Shown here piece after piece: positions 1-6,080 of a DNA stretch of 6,259 bases (the stretch's first letter is position 1; each line of letters starts with the position of its first letter). The notes beneath the pieces were generated by a model, which ran no database searches, was not told the origin of the DNA, and saw nothing but the letters and a program-made list of their open reading frames with translations. Where the stretch lies: NCBI GenBank assembly GCA_026986935.1, contig JALSNP010000089.1, positions 1 to 6,259 on the forward strand. The letters run 5' to 3'. The position numbers and the translations under genes were made by a program. The stretch comes from Pyrodictiaceae archaeon (GTDB lineage: Archaea; Thermoproteota; Thermoprotei_A; Sulfolobales; Pyrodictiaceae).

Positions 1-294
1 CGCCCAGTAGGCTATGTGACTGCTAAAGACTTTGTAGAGGTTGATCCATCCCTGCTCCGCAATATTCCTCTACGCTTCTTCCTCCGCAAAGAAGTGCCCA
101 TCGTCCACAAGGATAAGACTATCCAAGAAGTCTTGTCAGATATCTCGCTGATAACCGAGCCCATAATCGCAGTGGTTGATGACGAGGGCAAGGTGCTTGG
201 CACACTAAGGCCGCGAAAACTCCTAGGCGCCCTGCTACGCCGGGGAAGAGAGGATAGGGGCTCAGGAGCGCCGGCCCCGCAACATCCCCGCTAA
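1..294 (+). CDS. CBS-domain protein, C-terminal part (5' end outside window)
   Basis: The open frame runs from the first base of the window to a TAA at 292-294, giving 97 visible residues; the N-terminus lies to the left. The opening residues RPVGYVTAKDF match the end of a CBS motif (hydrophobic strand, then a T-x-x-D-type turn). Visible residues about 27-80 form a second one: FFLRKEVPIVHKDKTIQEVL, then EPIIAVVDDEGKVLGTLRPRKLL, the usual pattern of a helix, the xIxVVD strand, GKVLG and a closing helix. Paired CBS motifs form a Bateman module that binds adenosine nucleotides and regulates an attached enzyme, channel or regulator. What this one regulates cannot be told, because any other domain would lie upstream. 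The last 17 residues are a Gly/Arg/Pro-rich tail outside the fold. The GTG at 16 is an internal valine codon, not a start. The gene is convergent with the ligase gene. Confidence 0.85.
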   Translation, partial: RPVGYVTAKDFVEVDPSLLRNIPLRFFLRKEVPIVHKDKTIQEVLSDISLITEPIIAVVDDEGKVLGTLRPRKLLGALLRRGREDRGSGAPAPQHPR

Positions 295-305
295 TGGTTA
301 GCGGG
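287..305 (+). terminator. Perfect 8-bp stem-loop over the stop codon of the CBS gene
   Basis: CCCGCTAA (287-294) and TTAGCGGG (298-305) are exact reverse complements separated by the 3-base loop TGG. The TAA stop codon is the last part of the left arm. The stem is GC-rich at its base and would fold stably in RNA. It may mark or protect the 3' end of the CBS transcript. No T-run follows on the plus strand, and archaeal RNA polymerase normally terminates on T-rich tracts without needing a hairpin, so the terminator role is uncertain even though the inverted repeat itself is certain. Confidence 0.4.
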
Positions 306-520
306 TTCAACCTAAGAGACGGTTAACCGGGATCCCTCTTCACTGCCCATTAGTACTGGCTAGGTCTTGAAGGGGAGTTAATAAGCTAGAATAATCTTTA
401 ACGGCTAAGCGGCTCGGCGAAACTCTGAACAGTCATAACCCTCCATGGAGGGAGGGCTCCTACTTGCCGGGTAGTCCTCATAGCCACGGAGAAGGGTCTC
501 TAACAAGAGGCTAGAAATAA
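295..520. other. Convergent intergenic region without a visible gene
   Basis: These 226 bases separate the 3' ends of the CBS gene (plus) and the ligase gene (minus). I see no convincing ORF, no tRNA cloverleaf and no C/D-box pair on either strand. The region holds palindromes at 320-329 (CGGTTAACCG), 329-336 (GGGATCCC) and 439-452. Just past the ligase stop, the minus strand reads TTATTTCT (513-520), a weak T-rich tract that could end the ligase transcript. With two 3' ends facing each other, bidirectional termination is the simplest role. Confidence 0.6.
439..452. repeat. 14-bp perfect palindrome
   Basis: CCCTCCATGGAGGG equals its own reverse complement. As RNA it can fold with a 5-bp GC-rich stem and a CATG loop on either strand. 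A second short inverted repeat, GGAG-GG-CTCC at 451-460, partly overlaps the right arm, so two alternative hairpins are possible. The position between two convergent genes suggests a transcript-end structure or a dyad binding site; nothing in the sequence decides between them. Confidence 0.5.
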
Positions 521-2344
521 CTACGCCGCCTCGGGGCTCGTCTCCTCCTTGACCTTTCTTAGCTGCCTCTTATACATCTCGAATAGCTCCTTAGTGGTTG
601 TAGCATCCTCTGGGCCCTTGTCGGGTCTCCACCTTATGAAGCGCGGGAATCTTATCGAGATACCGGCGCCTGGCTTGGCCCAGCCGTAGCAACACGTGTG
701 TATGGGGCTAAGTGTTAGCTCAGCCCCTATTATCTCCGCCACTAGTGCTGGCTCGACCCAAACGTCTGGCTTCATCTGGCTATCAACCCTTGCTGGCTTG
801 TGGTCGCTTATGTATGGGCGGAGCATGTCGTCCAGCTTCTCTAGGTCCTCGTCGGTGAACCCGCTACCAACCTTGCACACGCTCTTGAACGTATCGGTGT
901 CGGGGTCGTAGGCCGCCATGAGCAGGGTGCCGAACTTTCCTCCACGCCTACCCTTGCCATAGAACGCTCCTATCACAACTAGGTCTACTGTATCCGTCAT
1001 CTCCGACTTATAGTCGCGCTTATACTTTATCCATAGCCAGCCCCTTGCCCCTGCCTGGTAGACGCTCTTATCGTGGACAGCCTTAGCCATAACGCCCTCG
1101 GCGCCGTCCTCTATGGCTTTTAGGAAGAACTTCTCCAGCTCCTCGGCGCTACTGGTCATAATGCCTTCTGCGAGACGCCAGGTCTCCTGGGCATCAATGA
1201 TTTTCTCGAGCCTTTCGTGCCTTATTGGTAGCGGCTTTACTGTCAAATCCTCTCCATCGGTGTAGAGGCAGTCGAAGAGGAACACCGCCACCGGGATCTC
1301 AGATAAGTAGACGTGTACATCGTGCTTACGCCTACGCCTCATGAGTATCTGGAAGGGTCTCAGCTCCCCGGTCTCGGGGTCTATAGCTACTATTTCGCCC
1401 TCGACTATAGCCTCATCCGCTTTTATCCATTTCCTAGCCATCTCTACTACGTCGGGGTACATGTGGGTAATGTTCTCTAATCGCCTAGAGTATACCCATA
1501 CCCTGTCACCCTTCTTATGGATCTGGGCCCGCTCTCCATCATACTTGTACTCGACGAGAGCGCGGCCGCCCAGCTTCTTTATAATCTCCTCCGGGTCGTT
1601 CAGCCTCTCAGCGAGCATGGGTCGGATCGGTATCCCTACCTCTGGCTTAATACCCTTAAGCGCCTCTATGCCCTGGGCTGCGAGAATCTTAGCTATCATG
1701 CCGAGGTCTGCTCTGAGGTTATAAGCCCGCTCGATAACGGCGCGCATAGCAGCGCTGCCGCCGAAGACGACAGCCAACGCCTCCATTATCGTGGCGTCGC
1801 CTACTCCTAGGCGGAGCCTGCCCTCAACAAACCTGGCTATATACTTAGCCTCCTTAGGCGAGGCCTCCGCCAATAGGCCCGCGAGCAGCTTAAGCTTTAT
1901 ATCCCGGCTCCCCTCGCCCTGTGCCAGCGCTATCTTTGTGAGAGTATCATAGACCTTCTCGACCGTGAGCCCCGTAGCCCCCGAGGGCTTCTTCATAAAG
2001 GCTAGTAGCCCTACCCCCTGCTGCTTAGCCGCTTTAGCCTCCTTCAGCTTCTCGATAGCCTTTCCTATATCGCCTAGCTTCTTAGCCAGCTGCTCAACCT
2101 CCCTCTCCGGGGTCTGCAAGGCTATCGAGGCAGCCTTTATGAGGAGCTTCTCGCCAACACCGAGCTCTGGTAACCCCTTCCAATCCGGCCAGAGCTTGCC
2201 CTGGAGAATATAGACAACCTTATCAATAACATCGACCGGCGTCTTCTTAAACAACTCGACAAGGTATAGTAGCATCTGAGTCCTAGCAGTAACTCTCTCA
2301 AGCTTCTCAAAAGTATCAGCGAGCACGGAGAAGCTCATAGGCAT
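521..2344 (-). CDS. lig: ATP-dependent DNA ligase, archaeal replicative type
   Basis: This enzyme seals 3'-OH/5'-phosphate nicks in duplex DNA using ATP through a ligase-AMP intermediate, joining Okazaki fragments and completing repair. The chosen start gives 607 residues, about the usual length of the archaeal family. An N-terminal alpha-helical DNA-binding domain (about 1-210) includes the family signatures DKVVYILQGKLWPDW and EGRLRLGVGDATI. The nucleotidyltransferase domain carries motif I EYKYDGER with adenylation lysine K267, motif III SRRLEN (about 287-292), IIIa FLFDCLY, IV EGVMAK (about 416-421) and V WIKYK (about 438-442). The OB domain ends with motif VI RFPRFIRWRPDK. All catalytic motifs are intact. 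GLLAFM at about 112-117 sits where some archaeal ligases carry their PCNA-binding motif; that role is inferred. The ATG at 2344 was chosen because GGGAGTG lies 7 bases upstream and homology begins there (MPMSFSVLADTFEKLE). In-frame alternatives are ATG 2338 and the first ATG at 2407 (628 residues). Confidence 0.97.
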   Translation of the reverse strand: MPMSFSVLADTFEKLERVTARTQMLLYLVELFKKTPVDVIDKVVYILQGKLWPDWKGLPELGVGEKLLIKAASIALQTPEREVEQLAKKLGDIGKAIEKLKEAKAAKQQGVGLLAFMKKPSGATGLTVEKVYDTLTKIALAQGEGSRDIKLKLLAGLLAEASPKEAKYIARFVEGRLRLGVGDATIMEALAVVFGGSAAMRAVIERAYNLRADLGMIAKILAAQGIEALKGIKPEVGIPIRPMLAERLNDPEEIIKKLGGRALVEYKYDGERAQIHKKGDRVWVYSRRLENITHMYPDVVEMARKWIKADEAIVEGEIVAIDPETGELRPFQILMRRRRKHDVHVYLSEIPVAVFLFDCLYTDGEDLTVKPLPIRHERLEKIIDAQETWRLAEGIMTSSAEELEKFFLKAIEDGAEGVMAKAVHDKSVYQAGARGWLWIKYKRDYKSEMTDTVDLVVIGAFYGKGRRGGKFGTLLMAAYDPDTDTFKSVCKVGSGFTDEDLEKLDDMLRPYISDHKPARVDSQMKPDVWVEPALVAEIIGAELTLSPIHTCCYGWAKPGAGISIRFPRFIRWRPDKGPEDATTTKELFEMYKRQLRKVKEETSPEAA

Positions 2345-2406
2345 GAAACAACACTCCCAGAACAATACTGTGAGCACAGAGACCCGTTTATTACCCTCCA
2401 GCCCCA
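2345..2406 (-). promoter_or_regulatory. Possible ligase promoter, dyad and Shine-Dalgarno site
   Basis: In this 62-base leader the minus strand holds, in order, TAATAAA (2393-2387) as a weak TATA-like element, an inverted repeat CTGTG-CT-CACAG (2379-2368), and GGGAGTG (2358-2352) 7 bases before the ATG at 2344. A transcription start about 25 bases after the TATA-like element would fall near 2365, leaving a leader of about 20 bases that includes the Shine-Dalgarno site. The dyad would then lie just upstream of or at the start site, where a repressor could act. The TATA match is imperfect, and transcription from the upstream gene is equally possible. Confidence 0.35.
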
Positions 2407-2952
2407 TTAGGGCGAAGACCGTTCCTCCTCGAGGAGAGCGTCTAGAGGCTCCTTCTCGGGATCCCTGCCCTCAACTAGGAGAACAGCCTCGCGATAAACG
2501 TGCCAAACCTCGTCATAACCCGGCACGGAGTCGAGACCACAGTACACAAGCCTCACATTACTCAACTCAACCCGCTCCCCGCCACTAGAAACCACTGCTA
2601 CGACCTCACCGCTAACAGGCTTCAGGCCCCTAAGACTAAGCCTAGACACCTCTTCCTCGCCGAGCCGGAGATAGACAAGCCTCACATCATCCTCCCCAAC
2701 AGCCAGCTCTCCGACAACACGCTCCTCCTCAACACCCTCAGCTAACCGGTACACATCCACAGAGAGAAGGAAACAACCACTCTCAGCGAGAGGGGCCACA
2801 ACAACCCTACGAAACGTCTCATACCAGTACTCGCGTACACCAAGCCCCCTCTCCTCAATACTAGGCAACACAGCTATACGAGGCCCCCTAGCAACCATAC
2901 CCCGTGCCCCAGACACAAAGCCCGAGAAAGAATAACAAATATTATTACCCAT
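2407..2952 (-). CDS. Hypothetical acidic protein upstream of ligase
   Basis: I do not recognise this protein of 181 residues (183 from the first ATG at 2958). It has no signal peptide, no clear transmembrane helix and no catalytic motif I can name. The middle alternates hydrophobic and charged residues (RVVVAPL, CFLLSVDVYRL, EVVAVVSSGGERVEL, NVRLVYCGL), which suggests a beta-rich soluble fold. The C-terminus is strongly acidic and helical (DPEKEPLDALLEEERSS). The start at 2952 is favoured because GAGGA then lies about 6 bases upstream, whereas it abuts the ATG at 2958; a later ATG at 2898 (MVARGPRIAVLP) is also possible. The gene begins 19 bases after the permease stop, and its TAA overlaps an in-frame ATG of the ligase frame (TAATG at 2409-2405). 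Its GC content resembles the ligase more than the ABC genes, so it probably belongs with the ligase. Confidence 0.75.
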   Translation of the reverse strand: MGNNICYSFSGFVSGARGMVARGPRIAVLPSIEERGLGVREYWYETFRRVVVAPLAESGCFLLSVDVYRLAEGVEEERVVGELAVGEDDVRLVYLRLGEEEVSRLSLRGLKPVSGEVVAVVSSGGERVELSNVRLVYCGLDSVPGYDEVWHVYREAVLLVEGRDPEKEPLDALLEEERSSP

Positions 2953-2971
2953 AATCATTCCTCAGAGACCC

Positions 2972-3694
2972 CTAAACATTGTACTCTATCTCCGCAAATA
3001 GGAAATAAGCTACAAGAATCAAAGAAACCGATATAAACGAGGAGTAAAGAAGACCCATATCATAGCTAAATGGAAGCACGCTACTCTTATAATACATAAA
3101 GATGGGGGCGAAGAGCACAGCTACAAGAGCCGTTAAAGGATCTAATTGCCTTAAACCACTAGGAGCCGTTGTACTTATTGAAGCATTCACTATAACTGGG
3201 ACAGAGAAGGGCAACAGTATTAGGAACGATACTAGTAAGAAGAAGGCAGACCTCCTAGAAAGCAATAGAATAGACAAAGAAACTACAGATGAAAAAACTA
3301 GAACCTTAAGTAAAATAACGCTCAGAGGAACGCGACAGCCTTGGCTAAGAAATAGGGCAAGAACAGGGACGCCTAGAACTAGTTGACTGATAACGAAGGC
3401 TAGGAGCCTACCAAGAAAAACTACACGTGTGCTCCCAGTAAGGTTTATCTCAAATACCGTAGTTCTCTCATCTCTAACAACGTGCATTGCAGCTTGAAGC
3501 GCGTAGAGAGGCCAGAGAAGAGAATCCAGCACTATCCACATCCACTGGACTCTTAACTCATCGCTACCCTGGCTTAAAGCATTCCAGAGAGCAATAATTA
3601 CTAGAAAAGCCAAACCTATAGAAAAGAAGTCAAACAATCCCCCAGCAATGTACCATCTAATGGCTCTTTCTAAGCTAAGCCTCGAACCCGACAT
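2972..3694 (-). CDS. ABC transporter permease, probable ABC-2 type
   Basis: This 240-residue hydrophobic protein is the likely membrane subunit for the ATPase encoded just before it; together they would move a substrate, most likely outward, across the cytoplasmic membrane. Hydrophobic segments are visible at about 17-39, 50-72, 91-117, 122-145, 149-169 and 213-234, with a further weaker one at about 186-202. Six helices and this length are typical of ABC-2 permeases. The segment RDERTTVFEINLTGSTRVVF between helices 2 and 3 resembles the E-(R)-x-x-x-(E)-x-L-x-x-(S/T) coupling region of that family. The ATG at 3694 has a good site, GAGGGG, 5 bases upstream, and the first 20 bases overlap the end of the ATPase gene, which implies coupled translation. 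The family call rests on topology and context; the primary sequence is divergent. Confidence 0.8.
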   Translation of the reverse strand: MSGSRLSLERAIRWYIAGGLFDFFSIGLAFLVIIALWNALSQGSDELRVQWMWIVLDSLLWPLYALQAAMHVVRDERTTVFEINLTGSTRVVFLGRLLAFVISQLVLGVPVLALFLSQGCRVPLSVILLKVLVFSSVVSLSILLLSRRSAFFLLVSFLILLPFSVPVIVNASISTTAPSGLRQLDPLTALVAVLFAPIFMYYKSSVLPFSYDMGLLYSSFISVSLILVAYFLFAEIEYNV

Positions 3695-4523
3695 AGTAAC
3701 CCCTCACGCCCATAGCCCGAAACCCGATTATGAGGCCTTGTTTCACCAAGTTCAAGAGCATGTCCTCTTCTACGCCATAGACGAAGCAATACCCTCCAAA
3801 GCAATAGAGCCTCTTCGCCCCAGCGTCCCGGAGCCATTCTTCAACAACATTTCTTCTCTTAGGACTTACAATAACCTCGTACCCTCCTCTCTGAAACAAT
3901 TCCCTAACGCTACCACTCCATTTAAGTCTACCATCCTCAAGAACTACAAGCGAGTCACTCAATAGCTCTGCCTCTTCCGGCGAATGCGTAGTGAAAACCA
4001 CGCTGGTTTTACTAGAAATCGCGGAAATTAGATCCATCAGTATAGAGGCCCTCTTTACATCTAAGTGGGCAAAGGGCTCATCAAGGATAACCAGCCTAGC
4101 CATCTTGCAAAGCGATACATAGAGACCCACAAGCTGAGCCTCACCCATTGATAGCTCATAGAGCTTTCTATTTGATAGCCTCTTTAACCCAAGCTCATTA
4201 AATAAATCCTTGAACTTACAATCACTGAGAACATCGACTACATCTCTAACGCGAATACTTAGTGGAAAACGGGGCCTCTCAAACATGAATGAAAAATCAG
4301 TGAAAGCTTTATCACGCTCATCATAAGGCTTTATTCCATCCACTCTCAGAGAGCCCTTAGAAGGGCGGCGGAGCCCCGCGACAATTGAGAGCAGAGTGGT
4401 CTTCCCACTACCATTAGGTCCTAGCACACATATTATATCACCTTTCACATTAAAACTCATTTCCTTAAGCGCTATGAACTCTCCGAACCTCTTCTCTAAA
4501 CTGCTCGCTTCTATTACAACCAT
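3675..4523 (-). CDS. ABC transporter ATP-binding protein
   Basis: This cytoplasmic ATPase subunit of 282 residues would power the permease encoded next. Motifs in order are Walker A GPNGSGKTT (35-43), a Q-loop region FMFERP in which the usual Gln is Glu82, a signature LSMGEAQ (124-130), Walker B LVILDE (144-149) with catalytic Glu149, the D-loop AHLD (152-155) and the switch His180 in TTHS. All catalytic residues are present, so it should be active. The signature differs from LSGGQ at two of its five positions (Met for Gly, Glu for Gln) but keeps Ser125 and Gly127. After about residue 210 a further 70 residues form a C-terminal extension, as is common in ATPases paired with ABC-2 permeases. 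The ATG at 4523 overlaps the preceding gene by 10 bases and has GAGGGCGAGGAA just upstream. The substrate cannot be read from the ATPase; the neighbouring secreted protein is the obvious candidate. Confidence 0.95.
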   Translation of the reverse strand: MVVIEASSLEKRFGEFIALKEMSFNVKGDIICVLGPNGSGKTTLLSIVAGLRRPSKGSLRVDGIKPYDERDKAFTDFSFMFERPRFPLSIRVRDVVDVLSDCKFKDLFNELGLKRLSNRKLYELSMGEAQLVGLYVSLCKMARLVILDEPFAHLDVKRASILMDLISAISSKTSVVFTTHSPEEAELLSDSLVVLEDGRLKWSGSVRELFQRGGYEVIVSPKRRNVVEEWLRDAGAKRLYCFGGYCFVYGVEEDMLLNLVKQGLIIGFRAMGVRGYYVGFEA

Positions 4524-5503
4524 TTCCTCGCCCTCGCTATTACTAGGAGAGCCGCAAGCCCTAGCAAGAGATAATTTAGGGGAAACAATGAATTGAACCT
4601 ACGAATAAATGCATCACGCCATCCCTGGTCGCTGGGAACGAAGCTAAGCGAGTACAGGTAAAGGTTTTCCTGCATTATCCTCGTCCCATTACTGAGAGCT
4701 AGGCTCCTCATAGAGACTATTTGTGAGCAGTTATGCCCAAAATCTCTATAGAGAATATCTACTATAAAGTGAGCACGGGTATAATTATTACGCTTTATAA
4801 GAGTAGCTAGAGACATATAGCGCAAATTAACCGATACCAGTATATAGTTTCTATTTGTTTTAACAAAGTTAATGAGACAAATAGGAAAAATATACGTCCG
4901 TCCATTAACTGGTCTTGCCACTACACACGATATATTATTAATATTTGGGTAAGCAGAATATATGTGAGCATAACCCAGAAACTTATCAGGCAGACATGAC
5001 ATAGGGGAACATGTAAGGTACCGGGACCTATCGATATATGCCAGGAGAACCCAATTCTTAGAAGATAATCGGACTACGTGGTCACTATAAGGCCTAAGTA
5101 TAAGCGATAAAATAGCGCTCTCGTTTGCTCTCGAAACAGTTATTGATGCCTTGCAGAGAGGGAGCAGCTTAGAGAACTCAACCCTCGGCATGGCCCCCGG
5201 AAGAGACGATAACACATTAAGTCCTGCAGAGAGCACGCTACTATAGTTATAAAACACTATAGTCAACTTATAGCCATTAGCCTCTCTAGATATGTTAAGG
5301 AGGTAGAAGAATGGAGTAGGAGAACCTTTGACTGACAAAACTTCAGAACCCAGATAAGATAAATAGCCCCCTATGCCAAGCTTCTTAGGTTTTGATAAAT
5401 AAGTAGTTATATAGAAGGAGAGAATAGGATAGGACGATAGGAGGAGAACAATCAGGACTAGCGTTATAGAAAAAAGTAGTGGAGGGCTACGTACATTTAT
5501 CAT
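4514..5503 (-). CDS. Predicted membrane-anchored extracellular protein, unknown family
   Basis: I do not recognise this 329-residue protein. A hydrophobic helix lies near each end (about 9-33 and 307-323). Arg5 precedes the first and RARKW follows the second, so by the positive-inside rule both ends are cytoplasmic and about 270 residues lie outside. The outside part supports this: it has seven N-x-S/T sequons (Asn70, 86, 127, 190, 240, 258, 272) and six cysteines (117, 165, 170, 193, 209, 259) that could make three disulfides. It has an ABC-operon position: it starts 22 bases after the secreted-protein gene, with GAGGG 9 bases before its ATG, and overlaps the ATPase gene by 10 bases. It could be an extracytoplasmic subunit of the transporter, a receptor or immunity protein, or an anchor for the secreted protein. 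GC content is very low here, near 28-35% in sampled lines. Confidence 0.8.
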   Translation of the reverse strand: MINVRSPPLLFSITLVLIVLLLSSYPILSFYITTYLSKPKKLGIGGYLSYLGSEVLSVKGSPTPFFYLLNISREANGYKLTIVFYNYSSVLSAGLNVLSSLPGAMPRVEFSKLLPLCKASITVSRANESAILSLILRPYSDHVVRLSSKNWVLLAYIDRSRYLTCSPMSCLPDKFLGYAHIYSAYPNINNISCVVARPVNGRTYIFPICLINFVKTNRNYILVSVNLRYMSLATLIKRNNYTRAHFIVDILYRDFGHNCSQIVSMRSLALSNGTRIMQENLYLYSLSFVPSDQGWRDAFIRRFNSLFPLNYLLLGLAALLVIARARKWL

Positions 5504-5525
5504 GCCTTGTCGCCCTCACATTCTA

Positions 5526-6026
5526 TTACTTTATAATCCAGTCGATTAGCACTGGTATCCAGTCAAATAATGATGGGTACTGGTACCCTACACCACTTCT
5601 ATACACGAAAACATCAGTCCATATATAATTTGGCGTTGATGTAGTCTCTAGTTCGATTTCGTTATACCCTGTTTCGCCGCCATTCCAGCTCCCCATCTCC
5701 CACTCGGCTCTATCGTAGAGCCGGTGAGAAGTCATTTGAGTTGTTGTAGACAATATATTAGCATAGCATGTTGCGCACCACCACGCCTTCCATGCCCAGT
5801 TTCTAGCCTTGGTATAGCTTAGTACGAAGCTATTACTGCTATCATCATATGCGAAGTTTATCTCCGAATAGACTCCAGTCATCTTCCATCCAAAGGGGTT
5901 GTATCCTTCCGCACCAGCCTTGGCGTGGTTGTTGTAATGTACTTGCGCAGAAGCTATCGGCAATAAGGCTATTACTACCACGAGTGCTATGATACTGTAT
6001 ACTAGTACTTGAGCTATAGTCCTCAT
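5526..6026 (-). CDS. Small secreted aromatic-rich protein, unknown family
   Basis: I do not recognise this protein of 166 residues. Residues 1-27 form a Sec-type signal peptide: MRTIAQ, a hydrophobic core of alternating I/A/L/V, then PIASA|QVHY with an A-x-A cleavage site. The predicted mature part of 139 residues contains 10 Trp, 12 Tyr and 5 Phe (19% aromatic) and only two cysteines, Cys84 and Cys87, in WWCATCY. The last 17 residues (from YPSLFDW to the terminal IIK) are hydrophobic with aspartates at intervals and could insert in or lie on a membrane. There are no N-x-S/T sequons, unlike the next gene. The start at 6026 was chosen because the TATA boxes lie at 6044-6062, inside the reading frame of the longer form that begins at 6089. 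It is the first gene of the ABC operon. An exported peptide or toxin, or a surface protein, would fit; a named family cannot be assigned. Confidence 0.85.
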   Translation of the reverse strand: MRTIAQVLVYSIIALVVVIALLPIASAQVHYNNHAKAGAEGYNPFGWKMTGVYSEINFAYDDSSNSFVLSYTKARNWAWKAWWCATCYANILSTTTQMTSHRLYDRAEWEMGSWNGGETGYNEIELETTSTPNYIWTDVFVYRSGVGYQYPSLFDWIPVLIDWIIK

Positions 6027-6043
6027 ATATCCCATCCTCTCAG

Positions 6044-6067
6044 GTATATAAGAGTATATAAGAGTAT
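6044..6067 (-). promoter_or_regulatory. Tandem TATA-box promoter of the secreted-protein/ABC operon
   Basis: The unit GTATATAAGA (plus strand) occurs 2.4 times with a period of exactly 10 bases, so the minus strand carries two copies of the archaeal TATA-like box CTTATATAC, at 6052-6044 and 6062-6054. The centre of the distal copy is about 32 bases before the ATG at 6026, which puts a normal start site (about 25 bases downstream) some 6 bases before the ATG, a near-leaderless mRNA. The proximal copy would start transcription inside the gene and is less likely to be used for full-length protein. Two boxes one helical turn apart might bind TBP on the same face of DNA. Confidence 0.7.
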
Positions 6068-6080
6068 CGCTAAAGCGGAG

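Noticed and set aside
298..316. GGTTCAA, similar to a tRNA T-loop
   Set aside because: The flanking bases do not form the T-arm stem, and no acceptor or anticodon arm is present.
295..520. C/D-box guide RNA in the intergenic region
   Set aside because: CTGA occurs at 425-428 on the plus strand, but no matching RTGATGA C box was found on the same strand nearby.
1341..1724. Plus-strand open frames inside the ligase gene (also 696-911, 1517-1810, 1965-2213)
   Set aside because: They lie opposite a gene with all motifs intact and have low-complexity Ser/Pro/Leu composition typical of antisense frames.
2345..2407. Longer ligase start at ATG 2407 (628 residues)
   Set aside because: The extra 21 residues have no counterpart in the family as I recall it, and a Shine-Dalgarno site lies at the normal distance before the ATG at 2344. 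It remains possible as a minor start.
3648..3965. Plus-strand open frame of 105 codons opposite the ATPase and permease junction
   Set aside because: It is antisense to well-supported genes and shows no motif or ribosome-binding site.
5526..6026. Lactococcin-972-like or other named bacteriocin
   Set aside because: The aromatic composition and ABC neighbours are reminiscent, but I cannot align the defining residues, so no family name is given.
5526..6026. Pyrodictium cannula protein (CanA type)
   Set aside because: Size and signal peptide would fit the suspected lineage, but the sequence is Trp/Tyr-rich and does not resemble the Thr/Val-rich cannula proteins as I remember them.
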